DNA of 64,000 nt from contig CM038214.1 of assembly GCA_021442155.1 (NCBI GenBank), positions 140,716,040-140,780,039 on the forward strand. Reading direction: 5' to 3'. Of this stretch, positions 1-12,200 are shown one piece after another. The DNA comes from Cymbidium sinense (lineage: Eukaryota > Streptophyta > Magnoliopsida > Asparagales > Orchidaceae). Within the stretch, counting starts at the first letter, position 1, and each line of letters starts with the position of its first letter. Made by a program: the position numbers and the translations under genes. The notes under the pieces were generated by a model, which was not told where the DNA came from, ran no database searches, and saw only the letters and a program-made list of their open reading frames with translations.

Positions 1-657
1 ATGTGCCTATGAACCATAAGAGGATTATTGCTAGGACTAAAGAAAAGATTTCTTCTTTACATAAGGTTGTTCTTCTCGGTAGTACTAATTTTAGAGGGTG
101 TATGCTTTTTGCCTCTAAATTGGGTATGATTTTCCATATTGTGACTCATCTCTTAAATATAAAATTATTCATTAGATTAAGCCTCCTAATTGTGCATTAA
201 AATTAATACTGATGGAACTATTGCACATAACAAGTTAGGTTGTGGTGGTATTTTCAAAAACAATCATGGGAATATTATCTTTGCATTAAAATTAATACTA
301 AATCAGTTATTTTTGTTGAATTGATGTCTATTTTTTATGCTCTTAAGCTTTGTTTGGAGAGAAATTTTCAAGCTATTGGAATCTTATGCTAAGATGTTTG
401 CTTCTAGGATCAATTCTAACCATAAGGGTAATGCTAGGCTTTTCTATTTAATTAAAAATATTAAAGCTATTATCCCTAAACTTTCTTTTAAAATTACACA
501 TATTTTAAGAGAAGGTAACTCTTATGTTGATTTTTAAGCTAGTTTGGTGTACGATCTCTCAGATTTTACTTTATTTACCAATGATAATATTCTTAAGAAA
601 TTAAGAGATTTGTCTAATTTAGATAAATTTGGTTTTCCATATGTTAGATTCTTTTAG
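1..657 (+). pseudogene. LINE-A linker and RNase H remnant
   Basis: The first 150 bases encode a linker (MNHKRIIARTKEKISSLHK) that recurs in LINE-E near 52500 and LINE-F near 62463, which fixes the family. From about 190 the RNase H domain begins: KINTDGT keeps the first catalytic aspartate, followed by LGCGGIFKNNHGNI. The next part is shortened: IIFAL is followed in another frame by FVELMSIFYALKLCLER, which holds the expected glutamate region. The C-terminal part (ITHILREGNSYVDF) matches the usual end of plant LINE RNase H domains. Stops and frame changes near 200, 320 and 535 break it. In life the domain would remove RNA from the RNA:DNA hybrid during retrotransposition. This copy cannot do so. 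Confidence 0.75.
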
Positions 658-1716
658 ATTTTCATTATTTTTCTTTAGCTGTTTGATTTTCCTTTGGCTG
701 GTTTGGCCTAGTTGTTTTGTTGGCCTTTGTCCTGGAACTTGGGTGACTGGTGCCTTGTCTCCTACTTTTATGTATTGCTTTGGCTTGTTTGGATTTTCTT
801 TCAAGTGGTTGGCTTTCTTTGGCTTTGTTGTCTTTTGGTGCTTATGGATTTTGCTGTTTGTTTTTATGCTATGTTGCTTCCCTCTAGTTTCTTTGAGTTG
901 GTTGGGCTGTTTAGGTTTTGGCTCTGACTTTTCCTTCCCTTTATGGTTTTGGTGGCTCTGCTATAGTTTGGTTTGGTTGGTCCTTTGTGGTTTTTCTTTC
1001 CCTTCTGATTTTGGTGGCTTTGCTACTGCTTGGTTTGGATGGTGGCTGTTGTGGTCCTTTTGGCTAGTGGTTGCATTGGTGGGCTGCTTATTATGGTTGT
1101 TGTTTTACCCTTGCTTTGGCTAGTTGCTGGTGGCTATTTTTTCTTTTAGGTTGTTGCTGCTCCTACTATTTCTTTGTGTTGGTGATTTGATGGCAGGTAT
1201 TAGAACTTTGTTGGTTATTGGTTATGGGTTAGCTCCTTAGTTGAGGTAAGTTTGGTTGTGATGGCTGGAATGTTTTCTTTATTTTCTTTTTGCTGGTAGC
1301 ATTATTTGTGACTGTAACCCTTCTTTTGGAGTTTGGATGCTCACAAATTTTGTTGCTCCTTTAGTTGATTGTGAGTGAGCTTGAGCCTTGTCCATGGATT
1401 TTATTTCTTTTCTCTCTCTATGTTGTTACATTCTTTTCATCTTTTCTCTTAGATTATCTCTCCTTAAGTTTCTTGTAAGTTTTTTTTCAGATCTTGGGTT
1501 CTTACAGGTGGTTTGTGATCAACTAAGAGGGTTTAAGTGTTGTTGCTAAGTTTTCTCTCTTTTCCTTTTGCTTTTCTTTTTCTCTTGTATTAGGAGATTT
1601 ATCTCTTTAGGCTTTATTGTACCTCTTTGAGCATTAGTTTTGGAGATTTATCCCCTTTTAAAGACTTTCTAATCCTTTTCTTGAGGAAAGAAAATTTTCC
1701 CTTTCTTGGAAAAAAA
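1..1716 (+). mobile_element. LINE-A, 3' end of an L1-type non-LTR retrotransposon
   Basis: This is the downstream end of a plant L1-like element whose upstream part lies outside the window. It holds the linker and RNase H region (up to 657), then about 1 kb of T/G-rich 3' UTR, then a short A-run at 1711-1716 that directly meets CCCTAAA repeats. The 3' UTR shares landmarks with the other copies here: the words ATTTGTGACTGTAACCCTTC and TTTGGATGCTCA near 1308-1345, and a terminal stretch on 'gagatttatc'. It is diverged from LINE-B, C and E at the very end and resembles LINE-D more. The element is dead, because its reading frame is broken several times. Confidence 0.85.
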
Positions 1717-2830
1717 CCCTAAACCCTAAACCTTAAACCCTAAAAACCTAAAATCCTAACCCTGAACTAAATAAAACCTAAAAATAAAATAAATAAAAAA
1801 ACTTAAACCTAAATAAGATACGTAAAATAAAATAAAATAAAATCCTAAACTAAAACCTAAACCTAAACCTAAACCTAAACCTAAACCTAAACTTAAAAAT
1901 AAAATAAAATAAAAAATAAAAAGTAAATGAAAATAAATAAATAAAAACCTAAACTAAACTAAGAAAATAAAATAAACCTAAAAAAAAAAATCTAAACAAA
2001 ATAAAACTTAAATGTAAAATAAAAATAAATTAAACTTTAAAGAAAATAAAAACTAAATAAAAACCTAAACCTAAAAATAAACCTAAAATAACCTAAAATA
2101 AAAAAATAAAAAAACCTAAAATAATTAAAACTAAGATATAACCTAAACCTAAAATAAAAATAAAATAAACAAAGTAAAATCAACCTAAACCTAAACTAGA
2201 ATAAACTAAACTAAAAGAAATAAAACCTAAACCTAAAATAAACTAAACCTAAACATAAACCCAAACCAAATTAAATAAAATAAACTAAAATAAACCTAAA
2301 CTAAAATAAAACCTAAAAATAAACATAAACCTAAACCTAATTATAATATAAAACCTAAAACACCTAAATAAAAAAATAAACCTAAACCTAAAAATAAAAT
2401 AAAAAATAAAACTCAACTATAAAAAAATAATAAAAAAATAAAATAAATAAATAAAACCTAAATAATAAAACTAAACTAAATAAAATAAAATAAACCTAAA
2501 TAAAATAAAAATAAAATAAACTAAAATAAATAAAAAATAACTAATAAACCTAAAAGTTTACTTATTTTAAAGAAAAAACACATATAACCATAAATCCTAA
2601 ACCCTAAACCCTAAACCCTAAACCTACAAAATCCTAAACCATAAACAATAAAAAAGCCTAAACCTTAAACCTTAAAATAACTCTAAACCCTAAACCCTAA
2701 AAGTATAAACCCTAAAACCCTAAACCCTAAACCCAAACCTAAAATAAACAAAAGAAAAACTAAACTAACTAAATAATATAAAATAAACATAAACCCTAAA
2801 ACCTAATAAACTAAACCTAAACCTAAAAAG
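1717..2830 (+). repeat. Degenerate telomere-like array T1
   Basis: The array starts with CCCTAAA and CCTAAA units next to the LINE-A tail, then passes into an AATAAA/AAAATAAA-rich block (about 1780-2550). A landmark related to GTTTACTTATTTTAA follows at 2556-2570, then nearly canonical CCCTAAA at 2585-2750. The second landmark (ACTAACTAAATAATAT) comes at about 2763 just before GRP fragment 1. No gene is seen. The + strand carries the C-rich strand, as in every array of this window. Confidence 0.9.
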
Positions 2831-3265
2831 AATGGGTAGAACCTTGAGGGTAGAACATCATAGTCAACTAGGCTTAGTCTAGATCTGGCGGTGGAGGAAA
2901 AGGCAGAGGTAGTGATTATCGTAGTGTTGGTGGGGGATCTGAAGGTGTTGGTGGATATGGAGGTGGTGGTCAAAATAGTGGTGGTTGTGGAGGCAGGAGG
3001 GGCGACAGAGGTTACAACTGTGGTGGGGGCAAAGGGAGAGATCAGGGATATGATGGTGGATCCTACTGCTCGAGAGGATGGGGTAGTTCTGATGGGAATA
3101 GGAGAAATTGAAGAACGACCCATCCGCCAATTAGTGCCTTTACAATAGAGGCCTTCTAGTTATCTAGGGTTTTGATTTGCTCTATGTGCTCATTCTTATC
3201 AAGTGTTACTTGGTTGATGAAATCAAATAAGAAATGTTGAATCAATTTATTCTCGTTAAAAAAAA
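2831..3265 (+). pseudogene. GRP fragment 1 (glycine-rich RNA-binding protein, 3' part)
   Basis: This is a 5'-truncated copy of a GRP7-type mRNA. It begins inside the last part of the RRM (NG-NLEG, matching the family's NGQ-LDGR-ITVN-AQSR), runs through the glycine-rich tail and a C-terminal end on G-N-RN-stop, and continues with about 200 bases of 3' UTR to an A-run at 3258-3265. In-frame stops replace the Gln codon at NGQ and another residue at 2868-2872, so it is not translatable. The 5' break at AATGGG is shared with copies 2, 3, 5, 6, 7 and 8. The open frames seen on either strand are Val/Glu-rich or Ser/Thr-rich shadows of the glycine codons. Confidence 0.85.
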
Positions 3266-5394
3266 TTCTAAAACCTAAACCAACTAAAACCATGCTAAAC
3301 CTAAAACCTAGACCCATAACCCAACCTAAACCCTAAACCCCAAAAACCCTAAACCCTAAACCTAAACCTAAAACCTAAATCCTAAATCCTAAACCTAACC
3401 ACAAACAACCTAAACCCAACCTAAACCCACAAACTTAAACTAACCCTAAACCCTAAAAATAAAACCTAAACTAAACTAAATAAAACCTAAAAAAAAATTA
3501 ATAAAAAACCTAAACCAAAATAAAAAATAAAATAAAATGAATTAAAACATAAACTAAAATAACCTAAACCAAAACCATAAAGAAAATAAACTAAAAAAAT
3601 AAAAACTAAACTAAAATAAAATAAATAAAACCCTAAAATAAAAATTAAAACCTAAATATAATAAAACCTAAATGTAAAATAAGAATAAAATAAACACAAA
3701 ATAAAATAAAATAAAACTAAAATAAACCTAAACCTAAAAATAAACCTAAATATAAAACTAAAATAAATAAAAAATAAAACCTAACCTACATTAAAAACCT
3801 AAACCTAAAATAAAAATAACAAATAAACCTAAACCTAAACTAAAATAACCTAAACCTAAACCCTAAAGTAAATAAAATAAAATAAAGTAAAAATAAGCCT
3901 AAACATAAACAAGAAAATAAAACCTAAAAATAATCCAAAAAAAAAAACCTAAAACCTAAACCTAAAAAATTAATATAAAAACCTAAACTTAAACCTAAAA
4001 TAAAAATAAAACCTAAACTTAAAAAATAAAAAATAAACTAAACTAAAAATAAATAAACCTAAACCTAAGCTAAAAAATAAACTAAAATAAAAAAACCTAA
4101 ACTCAAATAAATAAACATAAAATTAATAAACTAAACTAAATAAAAAATAAAACTCAAAAAATATAAAATAAATTAAATAAACTAAATAAAGGAAAACTAT
4201 GGTTTACTTAATTTAAAAAAAACCCTAAACCCTACCCAAATCCTAAATCTAACTGAGCTTTAAATCACTGGCCATAAATAATTCAAACCTCTAAACCTAA
4301 AAAATCCAAACTTAACTACTACCATCCATAAACCCTCAACCCTCTCCAACCCTAAACTCTAAACCTAAACCCTCTAAACCTACTAAACCCCTACCCTACT
4401 ACCCTTAAACCCTACCAGAAACTAACCCCACCCTACCTAAACCCTCCCAAACCTCCTACCCTACCCTACCCTCTACTAACCAACTTAAACCACAAAATCT
4501 AAAACTACCTAAAAAAAAATAAATAAAAAACTAAATAAATAAAATAAAAATAAAACCTATGAAACCTACTAAACCAAATAAAATAAAAACTAAAAATAAA
4601 TTAAATTAAATAAATAATAATCTAAATTAAACTAAATAATCATATAAACTTAAGAATAAAAGTACATAAATAAAATAAAAAATGTAAAATAAAAAATAAA
4701 CATAAAAATAAAATCTAAACATAAATAAAAAATAAAACATAAATGCTAAACTAAAAAAAAACCTAAACCTAAATTAAAAATAAAATAAATAAAATAAAAT
4801 GACCCTAAAATTAAACTAAAATAAATAAACCTAAACCTAAACCTAAAAGAAACTAAACTTAAACTTAAACCTAAACTAAATAAAATAAAATAAATTGAAA
4901 ATAAACCTAAAGATAAACTAAAAAAAAAACTTAAAATAAAAACCTAAAACCTAAACCTAAAAAAATAAAATAAAATCCTAAACCTAAACTTAAAAATAAA
5001 ATATAAAACATAAACCTAAAAATAAAATAAAAATAAAACTCAACTAAAAAATAAACCTAAATCTAAACGTAAACTTAAAAATAAATGAATATAAAAATCT
5101 TAAATGAAAATAAATAAACTAAATTAAATTAAAATTAAAAATAAACATAAATAAAAATAAAAAATAAAATAAACTAAATATATTAAATAAACCTAAACCT
5201 ACCGGTTTACTTAATTTAAAAAAAAACTTTAAACAAACCCAAAACTAAAATAAAACTTAAAATAAACCCTAAACCCTAAACTCTAAAACACAAACCTAAA
5301 CCCTAACCCTAAACCCTAAACCCTAAACCCCAAACACTAAACCTAAACCTAAACCTAAAGTAACTAAAAAATAAACCTAAACTTAAACCCTAAG
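3266..5394 (+). repeat. Degenerate telomere-like array T2
   Basis: Canonical CCCTAAA at 3300-3460 gives way to an AATAAA-rich block (3480-4190), landmark GGTTTACTTAATTTAAAA at 4201-4218, then a C-rich block with CTACCC variants (4225-4500). A second AATAAA-rich block (4510-5190) ends in landmark CCGGTTTACTTAATTTAAAA at 5203-5222, followed by canonical repeats. AAAGTAACTAAAAAATAA at 5357-5374 precedes GRP fragment 2. The two CGGTTTAC landmarks lie 1.0 kb apart, which suggests a higher-order unit. No gene is seen. Confidence 0.88.
5201..5220 (+). repeat. Array landmark CGGTTTACTTAATTTAAA (family representative)
   Basis: This short non-telomeric word marks the switch from an AATAAA-rich block to a CCCTAAA-rich block. 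Recognisable versions stand near 2556, 4201, 5201, 6270, 27378, 34050, 35101, 35488, 36376, 39626, 42637, 43635, 44877, 56463 and 57045. The best copies read CCGGTTTACTTAATTTAAAA. With its left flank it forms a small inverted repeat, TAAACC-tac-cGGTTTA. Intervals near 1 kb recur (4201 to 5201, 34050 to 35101, 42637 to 43635). It is not part of any retroelement recognised here. Confidence 0.7.
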
Positions 5395-5860
5395 ATTGGG
5401 AAAAACTTTGATGAGAGGAACATCACCATCAACCAGGCTCAGCCTAGATCTGGCGATGGAGGTGAAGCCAGAGGCGACGGTTATCATAGTGGTGGTGGGG
5501 GATCTGGAGGTGGTGGTCACAGCAATGGTGGTTATGGAAGTGGGAGGAGCTACAGAGATTACAGACGTGGTGGTGATAGAGGGAGAGATCGAGGAAGTCA
5601 TGGTGGATCTCACTACCCGAGAGGCTAAGGTGGTTCTAATGGGAACTAGAGAAACTGAAGAACTGTTGATCTGATCTAATGCTTATGGAACTATCTTTAT
5701 AGTAGAGATGGTTCTAGTTATTTAGAGTTTTTGAATTTCTCTATGCGTGCTCATTTTTTTCTATGTCATCACTTGTGTTTGAAAACTTGGTTTGTTACTT
5801 GGTTGATGAAATCGAAAAAAAAGAAACGTTGAATTTGAATTTGTTCTCTATTAAAAAAAA
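5395..5860 (+). pseudogene. GRP fragment 2
   Basis: It has the same left break as the other copies, with the word changed to ATTGGG and preceded by CCCTAAG. The RRM end (NFDERNITINQAQ), the Gly/Tyr/Ser-rich tail and the C-terminal region are recognisable. The 3' UTR ('gttacttggttgatgaaatcg' region at about 5795) ends in an A-run at 5852-5860. Frame damage and the missing N-terminal RRM make it non-functional. The 3' UTR is one of the better preserved of the family. Confidence 0.85.
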
Positions 5861-6639
5861 CTAAAAACCCTACACCCTAAACTAAAACATAAACATTAAG
5901 ACTAAAACCTAAACCCTAACCATAAAAACCCTAAACCCTAAACCCTAAATTAACCTTAAACCCTAAAAAACTAAAAACCTAAACTTAAGAAAAATAAAAC
6001 CTAAAAATGAAATAAATAAAAAACTTAAACCAAAATAAAATAAAAATAAATTAAAGTAAAACTAAAACATAAATCTAAAAAAATAAAATAAAAAATAAAG
6101 ATTAAAATAAAATAAATAATTGAAAACTTAAAACTAAACTAAAATATAAAAAACTTAAATAAAATAAAAACTAATTCTTAATATAAATAAAATAAACCTT
6201 AAATAAAATAAATTAAAAACTAAACAAACCTAAACCTAAAAAAATATTAAAATTAAATAAACCTAAACCTTTGCTTAATTTATAAAAATAAAATAAAATA
6301 AAATAAAAATGCCTAATCTTAACCCACCCTAAACTTAACCTAAATAAACCTACACTAAAATCCTAAATCTTAATCCCAACCCTAAACTAAAATAAAATCT
6401 AAACTAAACCCTAAAATCTTACTAAACCTTAAACCCTACCCTAAAAATTACTAAACCCTAAACCCCACCCTAAACTCTAAAATCATACCCTAACCCTAAA
6501 CTAACCTTCCCTTAACCTAAACTTTATCTTAAACCCCTCTCCCTAAATCTTAAACCTTCCCTATTACTAAACCTAAACCACTAAACCCTAAAATCCTAAA
6601 CCAAAACTTCTAAAAAACCCTAAACCCTAAACCTAAACC
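5861..6639 (+). repeat. Degenerate telomere-like array T3
   Basis: CCCTAAA-like units (5870-5970) are followed by AATAAA-rich sequence, a weak landmark (TTGCTTAATTTATAAA) near 6271, then a C-rich block with CCTACCCTAAA-type variants (6310-6640). The last units abut the 5'-truncated LINE-B. No gene is seen. Confidence 0.87.
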
Positions 6640-8506
6640 TTTTATCTAAACTTATTTTCACTTTTTTTGTTTTGTTGACCTCTTACTTCTGGGTTGGCTT
6701 GGTGGTTCTTATCTTTCTAGCTTGGGTTGGCTTAGTTTTCTCAGCTTGGCGACTACTGCCTTCTCTGCCTTGTTACTCTGGTTGCTAGTGGATGAGATGG
6801 TTTCTACTTTGGCTTTATTCTATTTTTTGAATTGGTTGGTTTGTTAGCTCTCGTCTTGAACTTGAATTACTTTTTGCTAGTTTTTTATGGTTGAATGGGT
6901 GGCCTTCCTAGTGGGAACAATTGTTGGTTGTTGCCTTTCTGGACCATCTTTTGGAGAGTTTCATGGCTACTTTTTTGGGGGTTGCCTCCCAGTTCCTTAT
7001 TCTTTATTGCTAGATCCTTCTTTTTCTTTAGTTTTGTGTTTGGTTATTCTCCTAGTCTTAGCCTCTACTAGGTGCATTATTTGCAGCAAGTTTTATGTCA
7101 TTATTATGCTTCTTGTTGGCTTAGTATTTTTTGTTGGGGAAGTTTGGTTTTTTGGCTGGTCCTAGCTAGCCAACACTATTACCTTTCTATGGTGGCAGTG
7201 CTTCTTTTGGACCTCTGTTGTATGGTGCTTTTTTGGTTTTCAACTTTTCCTTGGCTGTTGGGGATGCTTCCTTTATTGGTTACTTATGATGGGTTATTCC
7301 ATGGTGGTTGCCTTATGGCTGTTTTACTTAGCTAGTTTGGTTGGAGGACTTTTAGTAGTCTTTGGAATCTTGGTTGGTTGATTTTTTCCTTGTGGGTCTT
7401 TTCCTTCTTCTTGGACAATTTGCTGGTACATTTTGCTGTGTTGGCCGAACATTTTTTTTATTCTTTTGGATTGGACTTTTTCATTTCTAGTGGTTGGTGG
7501 CTCCCTTTGGCTCCCTTTTGTGTGCCTATTTTATCTTCTAGTGATTTGCACTGGCTGCATCTTACGTTTTCTTCAATTGATGGTTTCATTTCTGACCTAT
7601 TTAGTCATTTGTGGTTGCTCACCCTAGTTTTTCTTGGTTACTGCTACATGTTATGAATTTTGCTTGACAGCTCCTATCTTGGATTTGTTGGTTGTTTCTC
7701 ATTATGGCATGGGTCCGTGCTTCGATGGTTGGTTCTAGTTTTCCTTAGTTTGGAGCTTGGATGAGTTTTTGCATAATGATTGTTGTTGGTGTTCTAACTT
7801 TATTTTAGCCTCTCTCTGGGTTATTATGATTATATTGTGGTTTTTATTATGTGGTTTGGCTACTAGCTGGTTGCTTCTTATTTAATGGTGTAGGATCTAT
7901 AACTCTATGGACTGCTGGCCTTGGATTTTTTCTTATATCAGGTATGCTGGATATGATGGCTTTGATGTTACTCACCTCTTCTCTAGTTGAAAGCATTACA
8001 TATGATTGTAACCCTTCTTTATGAAGTTTGGATGCTCAAATGTATTGTTGCCCCTTGGGATGATCCTAATTAAGCCCGAGCCTTCTCATTCTCAGCTCTC
8101 TCCTTTTCTTCTCTTTGTCCTTATCCTTTTTAGCTATGACTTTTGCCTCTATAGTGTTTTGCAGATTTCTTTTATAGGTTGGAACTTTATAGAGGGAATG
8201 GTTATTACTCAGTTAACCTAAGTGTTACTGTTGTGGATCTTGCTTATCTTATTTTCTCAAAGGAATCATGAATGATGCTGGCTCATCCTTTTACTATTTT
8301 AGATTTGTTTTAGTCTACTTTTGTCTTTCTCTTATGCTTTTCAATTGTGTTGCTCTTTGTTTTCTTTTCTATTTCTAATGTACTTAGATGGGGGTTTAGC
8401 TCTTTAGGCTTCTTGTATCTCTAAGAGTAGTATAATTTTAGAGCTTTACCACTTTTAAGGACATTGAATTTTTTTTCTTTTATGGTAATAAAATTCAAGA
8501 TTCCCC
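6640..8506 (+). mobile_element. LINE-B, 5'-truncated L1-type copy (3' UTR only)
   Basis: This 1.9-kb T/G-rich segment sits inside telomere-like repeats and has no protein domain. Its last 520 bases (7984-8506) match the ends of LINE-C and LINE-E in order: ATGATTGTAACCCTTCTTTA, AGTTTGGATGCTCA, TGATCCTAA, TTTTGCAGATTTCTTT, TGTACTTAGATGGGGGTTTA, a GAGCTTTACC word, and GGTAATAAAATTC before the tail. The tail meets CACTAAACCC. This is what 5' truncation during target-primed reverse transcription produces. The long open frames inside (for example 6887-7165 and 7378-7656) are hydrophobic only because the strand is T-rich and are not called as genes. Confidence 0.82.
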
Positions 8507-8859
8507 AAAACACTAAACCCTAAAACCTAAAACCCTAAACAACCTAAACTTAAACATTAAACCCTAAACCCAAACCCTAAACCCTAAACACTAAAACCTA
8601 AATAAAAAACCCTAAAACCCTAAACTCTAAACCATAAACTAATCTTAAATCCTAAAGCCTAAACACTAAACCCTAAATTGTAAACCTTAAACCCTAACAC
8701 TAAACCCTAAACCCTAAACCCTAAACCCCATCCCTAAACCCTAAACCTTGAACCCAAAACCCTAAACCCTAAACCTAAATCTAAAGTAACTAAAAATATT
8801 ACAAATTAAACCTAAACCCTAAAACCAAAAAAACATTAACCCAAACCAAAACCCTAAGA
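8507..8859 (+). repeat. Telomere-like array T4
   Basis: This is one of the cleaner stretches, largely CCCTAAA with single-base variants. It closes with the second landmark (AAAGTAACTAAAAATATT at about 8782) and CCCTAAG immediately before GRP fragment 3. Confidence 0.9.
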
Positions 8860-9277
8860 AATGGTAGAACCTTGATGGCAGGAACATCACTGTAAACCTG
8901 GCTCAGTCTAGATCTAGCGGTGGAGGAAAAGGTGGAGGTGGGGATTATCACAGTGGTGGTGGGGGATCTAGAGGTACTAGTGGATATGGAGGTGGTGGTC
9001 AGAGTAGTGGTGGTTATTGAAGCGGGAGGAGCGACGGAGGTTACAATAGTGGTGGTTGTAGAGGGAGAGATCAGGGATATAATGGTGGATCCCACTACTC
9101 TAGAGGCTGGGTGGTTTTGTTGAACTTGAGAAACTAAAGAACAACCAATCTGATCTATTACAAATGAATTGTCTTTACAGTAGAGATGATTCTAGTTATC
9201 TAGGATTTTTGATTTGCTCTATGCGTGCTCATTGTTTATCAATGTCATTGCTAGTATCTTAGAAAATATTGTGTGTG
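8860..9277 (+). pseudogene. GRP fragment 3, 5' portion (interrupted)
   Basis: It starts at the family break (AATGGTAGAAC, one G short). The RRM end, glycine-rich tail and most of the 3' UTR follow, up to 'ttagaaaatatt' and GTGTG at 9273-9277, where an LTR retrotransposon interrupts it. The rest of the 3' UTR resumes at 26849. In uninterrupted copies the two parts are contiguous, so the fragment was there before the insertion. In-frame stops make it a pseudogene. Confidence 0.85.
9273..9277 (+). other. Left target-site duplication GTGTG
   Basis: GTGTG precedes the TGGTGTTT start of the 5' LTR and is repeated at 26849-26853 after the CA end of the 3' LTR. Other GRP copies have a single 'ggtgtgttacttgg' at this place. 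The left flank is a GT run, so the exact edge could shift by two bases. Confidence 0.8.
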
Positions 9278-12200
9278 TGGTGTTTATTTTGAGATGTGGG
9301 ACACCACACAGATCTTAGGGGGTACTTATTGAAATGATCGAGTATGACATTAAGGAAAGATGCATTATCTCAAAAGATAGAAATTATCACCCTATAATGG
9401 ACCTAATCACCAAATAAGGACTCCTAAGGCATGATGGGTCTTTGAATGTACCATAGACCTTTCCCCTACTTTACATGAAAAAGTAAAGTAACATTTATAT
9501 TAAGTAGGGCTCATTAAGTTCCTATGGAGGCAAGCCTCCATCATTAATTACATTCATAGGGATGTGAATCCCTTAAGAATACTCTTAATTAAATTAGCAA
9601 TTAAAGTCTCCAAATATTTCAAGGCTAGACTATCAGAGGATTAATTGTATTGAAAATCAAGTGGGAAAACTCAAGGAGAAGACTTATTATGAAGTCAAAG
9701 GAAATAAGTAGGGAATGCTCTTGATACTAGAAACCTAGTGAGCATTTCAACCTATTATATAATTGGGCTTTATAATTTGAAATTGAAGAGAATATCAATT
9801 TTGTTAAAGTTGACATTTCATTAAAAAGCTAGGACTTGTAGTCCAATAATACAAGATTATGGATATGCCTAAGACATGAAGATTTATGCTTGTAGCCAAA
9901 AGAAACAACCACCTTAGATCCTAAATCTAGGGAGCTTTAGCATAAGACAAAGTATGGCCTAAATCTAAGCCCTAAATCTAAGCAAAAATGGGCATATGGT
10001 TTAACTACGTAAGAGAATAAACCCACTATTGGACATACGACCATGAGTTAGCTATAACACCTCCTATGCTTTAAATCCATGAAGTTTGATCATATGATTT
10101 GCAAGATTAGTTTATTGTTTAATTAGAAAGAAACTAAAGTCCTCAAACCCACTACCTAAGAGACTTGACCATGAGTGGTATGAGCATATGACTTAGTCTA
10201 GTGCAAAATCTTTTCAATTTTTATTTATTTTGACACTTCATTTTGATAAAGGCTTTGGGTTTTTGATGCCTACATGCATGGTGAAATACGGTTGTTTGCT
10301 AAATCAGCAAGAAAATGGTTTTTTCCAACACAAAAGATGCCCTCATTGGTCAAGCATTCCTCTATTGTGCATGGATGAAAATCCCTTAATTAGTTTAAGG
10401 TCATACTAATTTGGAGAAGAAAAGATGTTGGCCTTTTTCATCCCTACCTTAAACTAATTTCTAAAGCATGTTAATTTGATTTAGTTCTCTTTAGAAAATG
10501 GCTTATTACACATTTTAGATTAATCCTAAGTTTAGGTTCTCTTTAAATATTTTACTTTCATGAAAGGCTTCTAGATTAATATAATTGAAATATTATCACA
10601 TGACACATGCTAAATCATTCCTTTCCATCACATGTAACATGCATATGATTAAGTCTTAAGATACCTACACATGCAATATGTTTTGCTTTACTTGAATGAT
10701 GGATGTGAGTATGCACATTTGGCCTTTTAAATTTCCCTTCGATTGAATTATTTTATCATATTTTAGGCTCTATAAATTCTTATCCAAATACATAATGAAA
10801 TTTACATGTCATTGTTAACCAAGGAAGTGAGGTAATCAAATGACTTTGGGTCAAGCTAAAACCTCATATTTTTGAAATGTTTAGACTATATTCCATTACA
10901 TTAAATCATATGTAAATTTACTTGCATGAACATAGGAAAGAAAGCTCCAAATCACATGATCAATTAATTATCACTTGAACAATTGTAAATGCATGTATTT
11001 TTAATAAAGGAAGGATTATCAATCTCTAATTAAATACACATGCATGTATAAAGGCATAGAAAGTTCTTTGTTAAACTTAAGTGAGATAATCAAATGACTC
11101 AAGGCTAGCTAAAGCCTCATATTCAGGATGTCAGACTATATCGCTTTTCTTAGATACATACATGTATTCATAATTTGGAGAATGAAAATCATAAAAAATA
11201 TATTTAATTTGATTAAATCATTTATGTATGAATTAAACATCATCCAATTCTAGTGAGATACATAAGAATGAAATAAAATGGAGTACACATTGTTAAAAGA
11301 ATTAAGGTAATCATATGAACTCATTGGGGCTAACTAAATCATCATATTTTTGGATGTGGTATGTACATTAACATTCTGACATAAAGCAATACATGAATAA
11401 AAGAAAGGAGCTTCACTTTATGCATTTTAATAATCAAATGCATCTTTTATGTATTTATAACTAGCATTCATAGCATATGTAACCATTCATTTATAAGCTT
11501 AGGAAAAAATGTTTGGATTTAATAGTGATAATAACCACATATTATAAATTAAATCAAGAGCATAAACTTGACATAAATGAAATCCATTTGACAATTAATT
11601 TTAAGATGAATGTATGATTTCAAATGACACAACATTTAACATGATAGAAAGGATGAATGAGCATAAACATGTGATTTTATTCAATTAAATTTTTCCTAAG
11701 GACAATCAAATCAAATAAATATTTAAAGAAAACTAATTTTAATTATCACTTTCAATTTCATATTTAATTTAGTTGAAGAAATGACAAAAGTTACTGATCC
11801 TAAATTTATGTTTGTAATTTATTTTTTAATGAAAAGTAATTAAGTTGATTTTATGGGTTAATTAGTTTGTATATGCATTAAATCAATTAAATAAATTACC
11901 TATGTTTCTTAATTTAATTAACCATGTATGATGTACATGATATGTACATACATTGGAAATTAAATCACAATGAAACTAAGAAATGAAAGAGGCTTAATGC
12001 AATGGCTCAATTAGTGACTAATTAAGTTAAAACTTAATTAAGTACTTTCATGGTTTTACACATATGGTTAACCATAATTTCCTTAAATGTCTTTAGGATA
12101 TTGAGCATAAAGATCTACAATGAATTGATTAATTAGAATTCCATGTGATTATAGTTTCAAATTGATTTAATATAATTAATGAGTAAACCATCAAATAATC

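Noticed and set aside
629..1123. Long hydrophobic open frame (164 codons) after LINE-A, with similar ones at 6887-7165, 7378-7656, 40411-40833, 54510-54860 and 63498-63920
   Set aside because: They lie in T/G-rich LINE 3' UTRs, where T-rich codons give Phe, Leu, Trp and Val by composition. The frames are not conserved between copies and have no domain.
1717..2830. True chromosome end
   Set aside because: The repeats are too degenerate, interrupted by retroelements and present throughout the window. They fit interstitial or subtelomeric telomere-like satellite better than a functional telomere.
2803..3148. Ser/Thr-rich minus-strand and Val/Glu-rich plus-strand frames over the GRP fragments
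   Set aside because: They are shadows of glycine codons (GGT/GGA) read in other frames. The parental frame is identified by NG-NLDGRNIT and the C-terminal end.
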